DNA of 58,613 nt from Marinagarivorans sp. (lineage in GTDB: Bacteria; Pseudomonadota; Gammaproteobacteria; Pseudomonadales; Cellvibrionaceae): the NCBI GenBank assembly GCA_028281865.1, contig JANQJB010000014.1:1-58613 (forward strand). Reading direction: 5' to 3'. Made by a program: the position numbers and the translations under genes. Each line of letters starts with the position of its first letter. Positions within the stretch are counted from its first letter, which is position 1. The notes below the pieces were generated by a model that was given only the letters and a program-made list of their open reading frames with translations, was not told the DNA's origin and made no database searches. This document shows positions 19,067 through 27,452 of this stretch, one piece after another.

Positions 19067-20095
19067 TTAATTAGCGGGTAACAATAGTATTTCGTTTTCA
19101 CCAATACTAACAAGCTTAAGCGGTAAACTCTCTTCCAACGACTCTAAAACAACATTCAGTTGATCAACATTAAAAGCCAGTGTTACGGGAGTTTCAGCTA
19201 GCTGTTTATCGTTTACACTAATTCGACCTATGTAATAACGATTTAGGTCGGTCACTACACTCAATAGGCTTTCATTTTTATATACAAGGCGATTATTTCG
19301 CCATTGAGCAATTTCCGAGGTGTCGCTGCGTGACCTTTGACTAATACCGCTCTGATTATTAAAAGTTAATTTATCGCCTGCGACTAGAGACTCAGCAACT
19401 ACAGGCTGTTTATTGTCAATTACCGAACCCTGATCTAAGTTGGCATCTGCAATGGTTACCTGCACCTCCCCTTCTAATACCGTAACAACACTTTGATTTA
19501 TATCACTGCGCACATCAAATTGAGTCCCTAGCACCCGCGTTGTAAGCTTGTTCGAAAACACAAAAAATGGGCGGGCTTTTTCCGAAGCGACATCAAAAAA
19601 AGCCTGCCCTTGTATAAGCTGTATTTCTCTCGTCTTGTTACCTAAACGATAATTTATTTTTGTTTTCCCCCCCAAGGTTATTATGCTACCGTCATCGAGA
19701 GTCAGCTTCTTTACCTCCGCTAAGCTTGTTGCATAGCTTTCCCATGGTAGAGGTGGCTCCTTAACTACGTTAAATAATATAGCCGAAACAGCAACTAATA
19801 AGGTCATGCAGCCGGCGAGGCTTATCGCCGGTCGAGTCCATAGATAGGCTACAAATTTTTCTAGGGCTGAATAAAAACTTTTTAATTCTTTTTTTTCCTC
19901 AGCAAGATGTTTTTCGCTCGATATGTGTGCTAGCTCTGACCATATTGTCTCCAGCTCTAAATATATTTTTAAATTATCGGACGAACTGGATAACCAATGA
20001 TTTAATTCTGTCTGTCTCTTTTCATTCCACTGCACTCCGTGTTTTTCAACTAACCAGTCAGCTGCTTTTTGTCTAATAATGCGAATATCTGTCAC
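19067..20095 (-). CDS. FecR-like anti-sigma factor / sigma regulator
   Basis: A 342-residue single-pass membrane protein. The N-terminal DUF4880 segment (ADWLVEKHGVQWNEKRQTE) is cytoplasmic and would hold the sigma factor. The membrane helix is near residues 93-112 (ISLAGCMTLLVAVSAIL). The periplasmic FecR domain (about 120-230) contains LDDGSIITLGGKTKINY and LLEGEV-like VTVLEGEVQV. The last 80 residues (RLVYKNESLLSVVTDLNRYY) form the C-terminal DUF4974/STN-like part that meets the receptor. It lies nine bases downstream of the ECF sigma gene in the same direction, so the two form an operon. Confidence 0.9.
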   Translation of the reverse strand: MTDIRIIRQKAADWLVEKHGVQWNEKRQTELNHWLSSSSDNLKIYLELETIWSELAHISSEKHLAEEKKELKSFYSALEKFVAYLWTRPAISLAGCMTLLVAVSAILFNVVKEPPLPWESYATSLAEVKKLTLDDGSIITLGGKTKINYRLGNKTREIQLIQGQAFFDVASEKARPFFVFSNKLTTRVLGTQFDVRSDINQSVVTVLEGEVQVTIADANLDQGSVIDNKQPVVAESLVAGDKLTFNNQSGISQRSRSDTSEIAQWRNNRLVYKNESLLSVVTDLNRYYIGRISVNDKQLAETPVTLAFNVDQLNVVLESLEESLPLKLVSIGENEILLLPAN

Positions 20096-20104
20096 GAGGT
20101 TTAC

Positions 20105-20821
20105 CTATTGATGTTCCAGCGCTTCATGACATTCGCACAGCGCTGCTGAAATATTTTTCCTGACTGTCGACTCCGCACACCCTGAGCGTCTTGAAATCTC
20201 TGCGTAAGACACACCGTCTATGCGATTGAGCAACAACATATCGCGGCGTTTACCCGGTATTAAGCTTAATACTCTATCCAGCATACTCAGTCGCTGCTGA
20301 TCTTCTGCAACTTTTTCCGGGCCGAGTATGCACTCCTCCCTTTGCAAATCAGTTTCTACTTCAGACCGATACCTTAATTTTACGCCCATGTGTCGAATTT
20401 GATCGAGCACGAGGTTTCTCGCCACAGTTTTTATAAAAGCTCCCGGATTATCGACCTTCTCCAACCCGCATTCGTATAAACGAAGAAAAGCAGTCTGCAC
20501 AATGTCCTCAGCGTCGTCGTAACTTAATTGATAGGATTTTAAGATATAACGCAAAATACTCGCTTTTTCCGTTTCGTATATCTCCGCCAGTATCGCATCG
20601 CGATATCCTTTATCTTTTGCAATATCCACGGCTAAACGCTGCAAGTGAAGCAAAACTTGATCGTATTTATCCGGGTTTTCCCAACTGCAAAATTGCGTTA
20701 AAGCGGTTTGCACAATGTCATTTAAATCAATACTTCGACGCCCAAATTTTTCATCTAAGAACATCGACAGGGGTTCACCGTATTGCGCACCTGTTTCTAA
20801 GATACACTGATCGTTTAACAT
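20105..20821 (-). CDS. ECF (FecI-like) sigma factor with a duplicated region 2
   Basis: A 238-residue protein, longer than the usual 160-190 of FecI-type factors. Sigma region 2 is at about 88-145 (DDAEDIVQTAFLRLYE ... VARNLVLDQIR) and region 4 at about 185-235 (LSLIPGKRRDMLLLNRIDG, SYAEISRRSGCAESTVRK). The extra N-terminal 80 residues contain a second, degenerate copy of region 2 (about 20-72): LNDIVQTALTQF ... LQRLAVDIAKDK, sharing DIVQTA and the spacing to the A.d...D segment. It should direct transcription of the TonB receptor at 15352 and is probably held by the FecR-like protein downstream. Confidence 0.88.
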   Translation of the reverse strand: MLNDQCILETGAQYGEPLSMFLDEKFGRRSIDLNDIVQTALTQFCSWENPDKYDQVLLHLQRLAVDIAKDKGYRDAILAEIYETEKASILRYILKSYQLSYDDAEDIVQTAFLRLYECGLEKVDNPGAFIKTVARNLVLDQIRHMGVKLRYRSEVETDLQREECILGPEKVAEDQQRLSMLDRVLSLIPGKRRDMLLLNRIDGVSYAEISRRSGCAESTVRKNISAALCECHEALEHQ

Positions 20822-20921
20822 TTATGCTTCTGACACCGATTGGACTGCAGCTTTGATTGTATTTTGTTCAATTTATTAGTCGCTTTATTTTGTACCTTTT
20901 TAAATAGACGGATCAACATAG

Positions 20922-20937
20922 GCAATCCGCACTTTTT
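20922..20937 (+). repeat. Second copy of the 16-base motif GCAATCCGCACTTTTT
   Basis: Identical to 15158-15173. It lies in the gap between the minus-strand sigma gene (start 20821) and the end of the polyamine operon. Confidence 0.35.
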
Positions 20938-21032
20938 TGAACAAAACTGCTACGAGGGCGGGCAAATAGTTATCTCATTTAAAAAGCGTTATCTGGCTTG
21001 TTAATGTTGCGACGATTTAATTTATGACACAA

Positions 21033-21884
21033 TTAAAGATTGTAAAGGTCACTGCGCCTATCACGAAAAAAACCCCAACTGCTGCGATAGTTTCTTATTG
21101 TTTCGAAATCAAATTCACCAACAACCAAGCCTTGTTCAGATTTTAGTGCTTGGCTAATAGCGCCCATAGGGTCAGTGATAAAAGAGTGGCCGTAATAACT
21201 TTGTTCTCTGCCAGCAAATTTAGCGTTGGCGTTTTCTGAACCTGTGCGGTTTGCTGCAAGAACCGGAACGGCGTTAGAAACTGCATGGCCTTGCATAGCG
21301 CGTCGCCAGATTGAAGAAGTGTCTAACGCAGCATCATAGGGTTCGCTGCCAATCGCAGTTGGATAAAGTAATATGTCAGCACCTTGTAACATCATCATAC
21401 GCGCGGCTTCTGGAAACCACTGATCCCAGCAAATACCCACGCCAAGGTTTCCGTACTTAGTTGGCCAAACTTTAAACCCACTATCACCCGGTTTGAAATA
21501 ATATTTCTCTTGATACCCCGGCCCGTCGGGAATATGGCTTTTTCGATAAACGCCCATAATTTCACCCCGGTCATCGATCATCGCCAGGCTGTTGTATGTG
21601 TGTGGCCCCTCTCGCTCAAAAAAAGAACACGGGATATAGATTTTTAAACCCTTGGCCAGCTTTTGCATCGCTATCACTGCTGGGCTTTCGCCAACGGTGC
21701 GTGCCTGTTCGAACCAATGCTCTTGTTGTTGTGTGCAAAAATATACACTCTGAAACAGCTCACTGGGCAACACGACTTGAGCCCCTTGTTTAGCCGCGCT
21801 TTCCACCCATTCAGCAGTTCGACCGATATTGGTTTGGCTATCGTCACAAAATGCCATTTGGATGCCGGCTACTTTGGTTATCAT
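21033..21884 (-). CDS. aguB: N-carbamoylputrescine amidase
   Basis: A 283-residue cytoplasmic nitrilase-superfamily enzyme that hydrolyses N-carbamoylputrescine to putrescine, CO2 and ammonia. The Glu-Lys-Cys catalytic set is visible: Glu in LPSELFQS (near residue 42), Lys in VYRKSHIPDGPGYQEKYYF, and Cys in GVGICWDQWFPEAAR. Length and the WDQWFPE and RRSDLY-type ending fit AguB. It is the last gene of a four-gene minus-strand operon; the preceding gene, agmatine deiminase, makes its substrate. Confidence 0.93.
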   Translation of the reverse strand: MITKVAGIQMAFCDDSQTNIGRTAEWVESAAKQGAQVVLPSELFQSVYFCTQQQEHWFEQARTVGESPAVIAMQKLAKGLKIYIPCSFFEREGPHTYNSLAMIDDRGEIMGVYRKSHIPDGPGYQEKYYFKPGDSGFKVWPTKYGNLGVGICWDQWFPEAARMMMLQGADILLYPTAIGSEPYDAALDTSSIWRRAMQGHAVSNAVPVLAANRTGSENANAKFAGREQSYYGHSFITDPMGAISQALKSEQGLVVGEFDFETIRNYRSSWGFFRDRRSDLYNL

Positions 21885-21917
21885 ATTTTTTACCTAGCGT
21901 TTATCTCAGATCACAGC

Positions 21918-22919
21918 TTAAAGTGGAATGTGTTGCGATATACAATGAAACGACCCGCCTCCGGTCAGTATCGCGTTAGCCGGCAAGGTGACTATTTCTC
22001 GCTTGCCAAACAGTTCCGACAGGATTTCTTTGGTTTCAGCGACGCACCTTTGCTCGGCGAAACTGTATTTTAAGTAATTGGGAAATATCACTCGCTCATT
22101 GCTGATAACAAAATTCAGATGGGAGGCAGGCATTACGTCGCAGTCTGGATCTTTAATTAATCCCGGCGATGGAATACTTATTACTTCAAGCCCCTGCTGG
22201 ATAATTTCTCGCTGTTGGCGCGCGTACACATTTGCATTCGGATCATCGTTGCCCGTGGCGTGCTGACAAAGCACTTTTTTGGTATTGACGAACCGAGCAA
22301 TGTTGTCGATATGTCCATCGGTATGGTCATAAGCCAGGCCCTTGTCCAACCAATAAATGTGCGATGCATTGAATGCATTTTTTAGCTGTGTTTCCGCTGT
22401 ATTCAGGTTCCAAGCGTTGCGGTTTTGGTTGAGCAAGCACTGTCGAGTGGTAAGGATGGCTCCTTCACCATTGTGTTCCAACGCGCCGCCTTCAAGGACA
22501 AAATCAAATGCCTGACATTCCAAATTAAATAACGAAGCCAATCGCTCTGCGGCACTATCATCATATTGATAGATGTATTTACCACCCCAGCCATTGTGTT
22601 TAAAACGCATGGCCTTGCTTGGGTTTTTAAAGATAGGGGCAATATCGCGAAACCAGATATCGCCGAAATTAAAGCGAATAATCTTCGTTTCACCGCTGAG
22701 CATCTTTTTTGCGATCAACTCTGTTTCATGATTAGCCACTAACACGTAACAGGTTTGAGTTTCAGCGAGTAAATTACACAGAGCCGCGACTTCCTGCTGC
22801 GCTTCAGATAGCAGGCTACCAAGCCACAGTGCTTGATGAGACGGAAAACCGACAACGACGGCTTGTTGTGCTGCCCACTCGGCAGGAAAGCATTGCTTAG
22901 TTTGTTTCACTGACCTCAC
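21918..22919 (-). CDS. aguA: Agmatine deiminase
   Basis: A 333-residue guanidine-modifying enzyme (peptidylarginine-deiminase-type fold) that converts agmatine to N-carbamoylputrescine. Signature segments are WFRDIAPIF (substrate-binding Asp), the LEGGALEHNGEGAILTT strand, TDGHIDNIARF (catalytic His/Asp) and GGGSFHCISQHIP with the nucleophilic Cys close to the C-terminus. It is slightly shorter than many homologues (about 350-370) but all motifs are present. The gap to aguB is 33 bases. Confidence 0.93.
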   Translation of the reverse strand: MRSVKQTKQCFPAEWAAQQAVVVGFPSHQALWLGSLLSEAQQEVAALCNLLAETQTCYVLVANHETELIAKKMLSGETKIIRFNFGDIWFRDIAPIFKNPSKAMRFKHNGWGGKYIYQYDDSAAERLASLFNLECQAFDFVLEGGALEHNGEGAILTTRQCLLNQNRNAWNLNTAETQLKNAFNASHIYWLDKGLAYDHTDGHIDNIARFVNTKKVLCQHATGNDDPNANVYARQQREIIQQGLEVISIPSPGLIKDPDCDVMPASHLNFVISNERVIFPNYLKYSFAEQRCVAETKEILSELFGKREIVTLPANAILTGGGSFHCISQHIPL

Positions 22920-22948
22920 GGTGCTGCAATCTATTTATAAGAATGTGT

Positions 22949-24214
22949 TTATGACAAGCGCTGGCAAAAATCTTCGTAACCAAAGGTCTTAATAATTCGC
23001 AGTCCATCCGTGTCTGAATTCCAGATAGCCAAAGCCGGTAGGCCCATACCGTTAAAGGTAGAGGTTTTTACCATAGTGTAATGACTCATGTCATCAAACA
23101 TTAGGCGCTGACCGATTTGCAAGGGTTGATCAAAACTGTAATCACCCATCACATCGCCGGCGAGGCAGGTTTGCCCTCCAAGACGGTAACAGTGGGGCTT
23201 ATCGCCCTTCTGACCCGCAACAGAGTTTTTTGGCCAGCCACTTTGCTCGCCGATAAAAACTTCAGCCCGATAAGGCATCTCTAAGGTATCGGGCATATGA
23301 CAGGTTGCTGAGCTGTCCAGTATAGCGAGATTGACCTGGTTGCGAGGCAGGTCCAATACCTCTGAAACCAGGACGCCACTTTTGATAACAGCCGCTTCTC
23401 CGGGCTCAAGATACACTTGTACATCATAGGCCTGCTTTACGCGGCGACAGGTAGCGATAAGTGCTTCTCTATCGTATCCGTCCTCGGTAATTTGATGTCC
23501 ACCGCCGAAATTAATCCAGTGCATATGCGGAAGGTATTGGGCAAATTGGGTTTCCACCGCCTCAAGTGTTGGCGCTAAAGCGTCAAAGCCCTGCTCACAT
23601 AAAGTGTGAAAATGTAATCCGCTAATACCCTCAAGTGCCGTAATATCGGCAAAATGACAACGAAACTCTTCGCTAGTGATACCCAAACGTGATCCTGCGA
23701 CACAAGGATCATAAAGGGGCGTTTCGCCGGTGGAGTGCATGGGGTTGATTCTGAGACCAAAACTCAAGCTGGGTCTTTGCCTTAACGCCGTCAAGCATTG
23801 CTCCTTATAGCGCAACCATTGTGTGGCAGAATTAAAAACAATGTGATCGGCAACGGTGAGTAAATAATCGATTTCTTTTGGTTTGAACGCAGGATTGTAA
23901 ACATGCAATTCACGTTTGCTCTGTCCCGGCAAATCTCCCCGATAATAATCAAATGCCAGCCTAGCTTCATGCACACCGCTGCAGCATGTGCCTGACAAAT
24001 AGCGGATAAACAAAGAACTCATGGCAAACATGGAAAAGGCTTTTAACGCCATTAATACTTTTGCGCCTGAGTTTTGCTGCACCTGATGAAGAATTTTCAG
24101 ATTTCGTTCGACACTGGCTTCGTCCACTACAAAACAGGGGCTGGGAGTGCGGCTGGGATCAAATTGAAAAAAGCGGCTTGCTTGAATATCGGTCATCTCA
24201 GAGGTTTTGTTCAA
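22949..24214 (-). CDS. nspC: Carboxynorspermidine/carboxyspermidine decarboxylase
   Basis: A 421-residue PLP enzyme of the alanine-racemase/ornithine-decarboxylase fold (type III). The PLP lysine is in VLMALKAFSMF (Lys58). Other family segments are GLRINPMHS, SRLGIT, LHFHTLCEQ, NFGGGHQIT, LEPGEA and the CLAGDVMGDY loop with its Cys. It removes the carboxyl group from carboxy(nor)spermidine to give (nor)spermidine. It follows the dehydrogenase gene by 5 bases. With aguA and aguB making putrescine, the likely main product is spermidine; norspermidine is possible if diaminopropane is available. The start could be the ATG at 24214 or 24196. Confidence 0.92.
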   Translation of the reverse strand: MNKTSEMTDIQASRFFQFDPSRTPSPCFVVDEASVERNLKILHQVQQNSGAKVLMALKAFSMFAMSSLFIRYLSGTCCSGVHEARLAFDYYRGDLPGQSKRELHVYNPAFKPKEIDYLLTVADHIVFNSATQWLRYKEQCLTALRQRPSLSFGLRINPMHSTGETPLYDPCVAGSRLGITSEEFRCHFADITALEGISGLHFHTLCEQGFDALAPTLEAVETQFAQYLPHMHWINFGGGHQITEDGYDREALIATCRRVKQAYDVQVYLEPGEAAVIKSGVLVSEVLDLPRNQVNLAILDSSATCHMPDTLEMPYRAEVFIGEQSGWPKNSVAGQKGDKPHCYRLGGQTCLAGDVMGDYSFDQPLQIGQRLMFDDMSHYTMVKTSTFNGMGLPALAIWNSDTDGLRIIKTFGYEDFCQRLS

Positions 24215-24219
24215 AAATA

Positions 24220-25428
24220 TTAAATAAGCTCAAAGCCAGGTTCTTCAATCACCTTAAACGGTAAACCGTATTGATTCATTGCTTGCATAAATGGGTCTGG
24301 GTCCATCTGTTCGATATTCCAAACACCTGCGCCCTTCCATGTTCCCTCTAGCATGAGTTTAGCGGCAATCATTGCCGGCACTCCGGTAGTGTATGAAATA
24401 GCTTGCGATTGTACTTCTCGATAGCACTCTTGGTGATCTTTTACGTTGTAAACATAAACGGTTTTCTCTTGGCCGTCTTTGATACCACGAACCACACAGC
24501 CAATACAGGTTTTACCTTTTGTGCGAGGGCCTAAAGTAGATGGATCAGGTAATAAGGTTTTGAGAAACTGAATCGGTACGATTTGCTGCCCTTCGTGTTC
24601 AACAGGCTCAATACTCGTCATGCCTACATTACCTAAAACTTCTAAATGCTTTAGATAACTATCACCAAAACTCATCCAAAACTGTGCGCGCTTTAACGTT
24701 GGGTAGTGTTTTGTCAGTGATTCTAACTCTTCGTGATACATACGGTAGATGTTGTATGTGCCAACCTTATCGGGGCATGTAAAAGATTGTTTCGTCGACA
24801 TCGCAGACGTTGTCACAAATTCACCGTTTTCCCAGTGGCGACACTCTGCCGTTACTTCACGAATATTGATTTCAGGATTAAAGTTGGTTGCAAATGGGTA
24901 ACCGTGATCGCCCCCATTTACGTCAATAATGTCTAAGTAATGTATTTCATCGAAATAGTGCTTCGCGGCAAAAGCAGTGAACATATTGGTTGCTCCTGGG
25001 TCGAACCCCGTGCCGAGCAGCGCCATCAAACCTGCTTGTTCAAATTTTTCTTGATACTGCCATTGCCACTTGTACTCAAACTTTGCCGTATCTAAGGGTT
25101 CATAGTTAGCCGTATCAGAATAATGTGCGCCTGCCTGCAAACACGCATCCATAATAGTAAGATCTTGATATGGCAGTGCCACATTAATCACCATAAATGG
25201 TTTGTGTTGGTTAAGAAGTGCAACCAACTCAGGTACATTGTCGGCATCGACCGCTGCCGTGATAATTTTACGGCCGTAATTTTTTTCTACCTGCTGTGCA
25301 ATCGCAATACACTTAGATTCTGTGCGACTAGCTAGCACAATTTCTGAAAATATTTCGGGCACCTGGGCGCACTTGTGTGTCACCACTTGGCCCACGCCGC
25401 CGGCACCAATGATCATGACTTTTTTCAT
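24220..25428 (-). CDS. Carboxynorspermidine/carboxyspermidine synthase (saccharopine dehydrogenase-like)
   Basis: A 402-residue NADPH-dependent enzyme that joins aspartate semialdehyde to a diamine by reductive condensation, making carboxyspermidine from putrescine or carboxynorspermidine from diaminopropane. The N-terminal Rossmann motif is MIIGAGGVGQVV. The saccharopine dehydrogenase family segments HYSDTANYEP, ALLGTGFDPGATNMF and DVNGGDHGYPFATNF are clear. It is the first gene of the polyamine operon, with the decarboxylase directly behind. The operon lacks an agmatine-forming arginine decarboxylase, which must be elsewhere. Confidence 0.92.
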   Translation of the reverse strand: MKKVMIIGAGGVGQVVTHKCAQVPEIFSEIVLASRTESKCIAIAQQVEKNYGRKIITAAVDADNVPELVALLNQHKPFMVINVALPYQDLTIMDACLQAGAHYSDTANYEPLDTAKFEYKWQWQYQEKFEQAGLMALLGTGFDPGATNMFTAFAAKHYFDEIHYLDIIDVNGGDHGYPFATNFNPEINIREVTAECRHWENGEFVTTSAMSTKQSFTCPDKVGTYNIYRMYHEELESLTKHYPTLKRAQFWMSFGDSYLKHLEVLGNVGMTSIEPVEHEGQQIVPIQFLKTLLPDPSTLGPRTKGKTCIGCVVRGIKDGQEKTVYVYNVKDHQECYREVQSQAISYTTGVPAMIAAKLMLEGTWKGAGVWNIEQMDPDPFMQAMNQYGLPFKVIEEPGFELI

Positions 25429-25590
25429 GGTTTAAATTCCCGATTCAAGTCGAACTTTTATTTGAGGTTATTGGATTGATTTTATTATCGGTTGTAATCG
25501 GTGTAGTCTGTCTTAACCCGTTCGCCCGACTTAAAGCCAACTTTGTTAATTCTTGCCGATGCTATCGTGTATAGGCGACAAAACAAATGT

Positions 25591-25872
25591 TCATTTTCTG
25601 ATTTTGCAAATAACTTTCCCTTTAATTTGGGCTTTATTCAACCACCCGATCTGCTCGGGCTTTAGACTACTTTGATCTTCCCCACTAAGCAGGTACTGCT
25701 TATTTCCAGAGATTTTAAAAACTCTCTTAACGATTAATTCGTAGACAGGATGATCAACAACCACAAAATCGCCGACTTTAAGGCGAAAATAAAGTTTTGA
25801 GATGATGATGAAGTCGCCGCCGGAGAGTACCGGCAGCATACTGGAGCCTTTAACTTTAAAAAGGCGAAGCAA
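25591..25872 (-). CDS. sodX: Nickel superoxide dismutase maturation protease
   Basis: A 93-residue signal-peptidase-like (S26) enzyme. The nucleophile is in KGSSMLPVL (Ser11) and the general base is Lys49 in LIVKRVF; GDFVVVDHP and LLSGEDQSS complete the family pattern. It is much shorter than housekeeping signal peptidase and lies 24 bases behind sodN, the standard partner arrangement. It is expected to cut the sodN leader so that His22 becomes the free N-terminus needed for nickel binding. Confidence 0.92.
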   Translation of the reverse strand: MLRLFKVKGSSMLPVLSGGDFIIISKLYFRLKVGDFVVVDHPVYELIVKRVFKISGNKQYLLSGEDQSSLKPEQIGWLNKAQIKGKVICKIRK

Positions 25873-25896
25873 ACCTAGTCTTAAACAGAGTAAGTC

Positions 25897-26406
25897 TTAA
25901 ACGGGGTCGAGTTTAGGGTAAACAACCGTTTCGGCGGGAGGATACGGGCAGACTGCTTTGAACGTAGGAACACCCTTGGTAGACCAGAAGATTTCGGCAA
26001 ATTCGTTTACCAGTTCGAGTAGCTTAACCGTTACAGCTCGGTCTACATGCTGCTTTGCCTTCGAGGTCTGCAACATAATGCTATGAACTAACTCGTGGAC
26101 GTTGGGGTGTTTTTCGATTTGAGGCTGTTTGATGTAGTCACCCCATATAATGCGAATCTCGTCTTTAACTTTAGCGCCATGCTCTTCTTTTTCGTTCGTC
26201 AAACGAATGAGTTGAGCTTGATCGTTAAGCGACTTCTCTTCTTTGGCGTTTAATTCTTCAATTAAATCAACAAGGCGAATCATCGTAAGCACAGCAATCT
26301 GGGCAGAACAAGGGTCGTAGATTTTACAAGGGATGTCGCAATGAGCTGAAACTGTTTTGATTCCGATAATCTTATCAGTTGCAGTTAATAAGGAATGTAA
26401 AAACAT
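25897..26406 (-). CDS. sodN: Nickel superoxide dismutase precursor
   Basis: A 169-residue precursor. After a 21-residue leader ending VSA the mature chain begins with the nickel hook HCDIPCKIYDP. His22, Cys23 and Cys27 (residues 1, 2 and 6 of the mature enzyme) are the nickel ligands, and Tyr30 and the cis-Pro position are conserved. The helical bundle follows (MIRLVDLIEELN ... HVDRAVTVKLLELVNEFAEIFW). The mature enzyme converts superoxide to hydrogen peroxide and oxygen. The leader is not a Sec signal peptide, so the enzyme is probably cytoplasmic. Its start lies two bases after the stop of the upstream small gene. Confidence 0.95.
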   Translation of the reverse strand: MFLHSLLTATDKIIGIKTVSAHCDIPCKIYDPCSAQIAVLTMIRLVDLIEELNAKEEKSLNDQAQLIRLTNEKEEHGAKVKDEIRIIWGDYIKQPQIEKHPNVHELVHSIMLQTSKAKQHVDRAVTVKLLELVNEFAEIFWSTKGVPTFKAVCPYPPAETVVYPKLDPV

Positions 26407-26408
26407 GT

Positions 26409-26594
26409 TTAGACCTCTTTCGCTTTTTTTGATTTTAATTTTTTGAAACCGGCAAACGCGACGACTAACAATACAAACAGGCCGATACCGGCGAGTGTAG
26501 TTTCAGAAATGAAATGCAAGTGTTCGTGAGCTGCGGGGTGAGCAGAAACAGATGTCGTAAATAGACATAACAAGACAATGAGCAGTGAGCGCAA
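26409..26594 (-). CDS. Small His-rich membrane peptide upstream of sodN
   Basis: A 61-residue protein: a signal peptide (1-18, ending SVSA), then HPAAHEHLHF with four histidines in ten residues, a membrane helix (TLAGIGLFVLLVVAFAGF) and a basic tail KKLKSKKAK. If the signal is cut, the mature N-terminus is a periplasmic His cluster. It resembles CbtB/HupE-type metal-transport accessory peptides only in layout. It is first in the operon with sodN and sodX, so a role in nickel handling is a reasonable inference. No known family was recognised with confidence. Confidence 0.75.
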   Translation of the reverse strand: MRSLLIVLLCLFTTSVSAHPAAHEHLHFISETTLAGIGLFVLLVVAFAGFKKLKSKKAKEV

Positions 26595-26769
26595 GGTGAA
26601 GATCCTCCCAATAAAATTTCGGCCTAATTTAAAGGACTATGGGGTTTAGTTCAACTAGTTTATTGAGCGGTTTTTAGCGGCTGTAGTATTCCTACATATA
26701 GTAAGGTTTAGGTGCTTGAATACGAACAGCTTTATGCACCTAAATGATACCCGAAGTTCAATATTCATC

Positions 26770-26892
26770 ACTCGAATTTGTCGTCCCCACTCAAATTTTT
26801 CATTTCCACTCAGATTCGTTACCCCAACTCAAGTTCGTCATCCCAACCCGAAGTCGTTATCCCAACTCAAGTTCATCATCCCAACTCGAAGT
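26770..26892. repeat. Tandem array A, ~20-base unit
   Basis: About six degenerate copies of a unit like TCATCCCAACTCAAGTTCG run directly into the left end (CGTCATCCCG) of the element at 26893. Confidence 0.75.
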
Positions 26893-27037
26893 CGTCATCC
26901 CGTGCTTGACACGGGATCCAGTCAATTCTTTTTGTTTTCGTAAATCTGTTTGATGATGTTTGAAGCTATTCGGATGTATAACGCTCCGGTTTTCCACGGT
27001 GTTTTTTTCTGGATCCCGTGTCAAGCACGGGATGACG
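26893..27037. mobile_element. MITE-like palindrome-ended element, copy 1 (145 bases)
   Basis: 29-base inverted ends (26893-26921 and 27009-27037). Each end contains its own hairpin CCCGTG-5 bases-CACGGG. The interior has no gene. It is nearly identical inside to the copy at 27308-27452. No transposase is encoded, so it would depend on one elsewhere. Confidence 0.75.
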
Positions 27038-27171
27038 ACTTCGAGTTGGGATGAGGGTTGTTGTGGCTTTAGCGGCGGTAGTATTCCTAGCATAAAACAA
27101 GATTTAGGTGTTTGAATACGGATAGTTTTATGCACCTAAATAATACCCGGAGTTCAATATTCATTACCCGA

Positions 27172-27307
27172 ATTTGTCGTCCCAACTTACATTCGTCATA
27201 CCGACTCGAAATCGTTATCCCAGCTCAAGTTCGTCATCCCAACTCAAATTCATCATCCCAACTCAAGTTCATCATCCCAGCTCAAGTTCATCATCCCAGC
27301 TCGAAGT
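27172..27307. repeat. Tandem array B, ~20-base unit
   Basis: About seven copies of the same unit as array A (CATCCCAACTCAAGTTCAT variants), ending at the left tip of the second element. Confidence 0.75.
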
Positions 27308-27452
27308 CGTCATCCCGTGCCTGACACGGGATCCAGTCAATTTCTTTTGTTTTCGTAAATCTGTTTGATGATGTTTGAAGCTATTCGGATGTATAACGCT
27401 CCGGTTTTCCACGGTGTTTTTTTCTGGATCCCGTGTCAGGCACGGGATGACG
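27308..27452. mobile_element. MITE-like palindrome-ended element, copy 2 (145 bases)
   Basis: The ends are 27308-27336 and 27424-27452. Compared with copy 1, both ends carry the same change (CCCGTGCCTGACACGGG instead of CCCGTGCTTGACACGGG, and its complement on the other end), so the two ends have stayed matched. The interior is almost identical to copy 1. Confidence 0.75.

Noticed and set aside
21663-22073. A 136-residue plus-strand frame
   Set aside because: It is antisense to aguB and aguA, both of which have full catalytic motifs.
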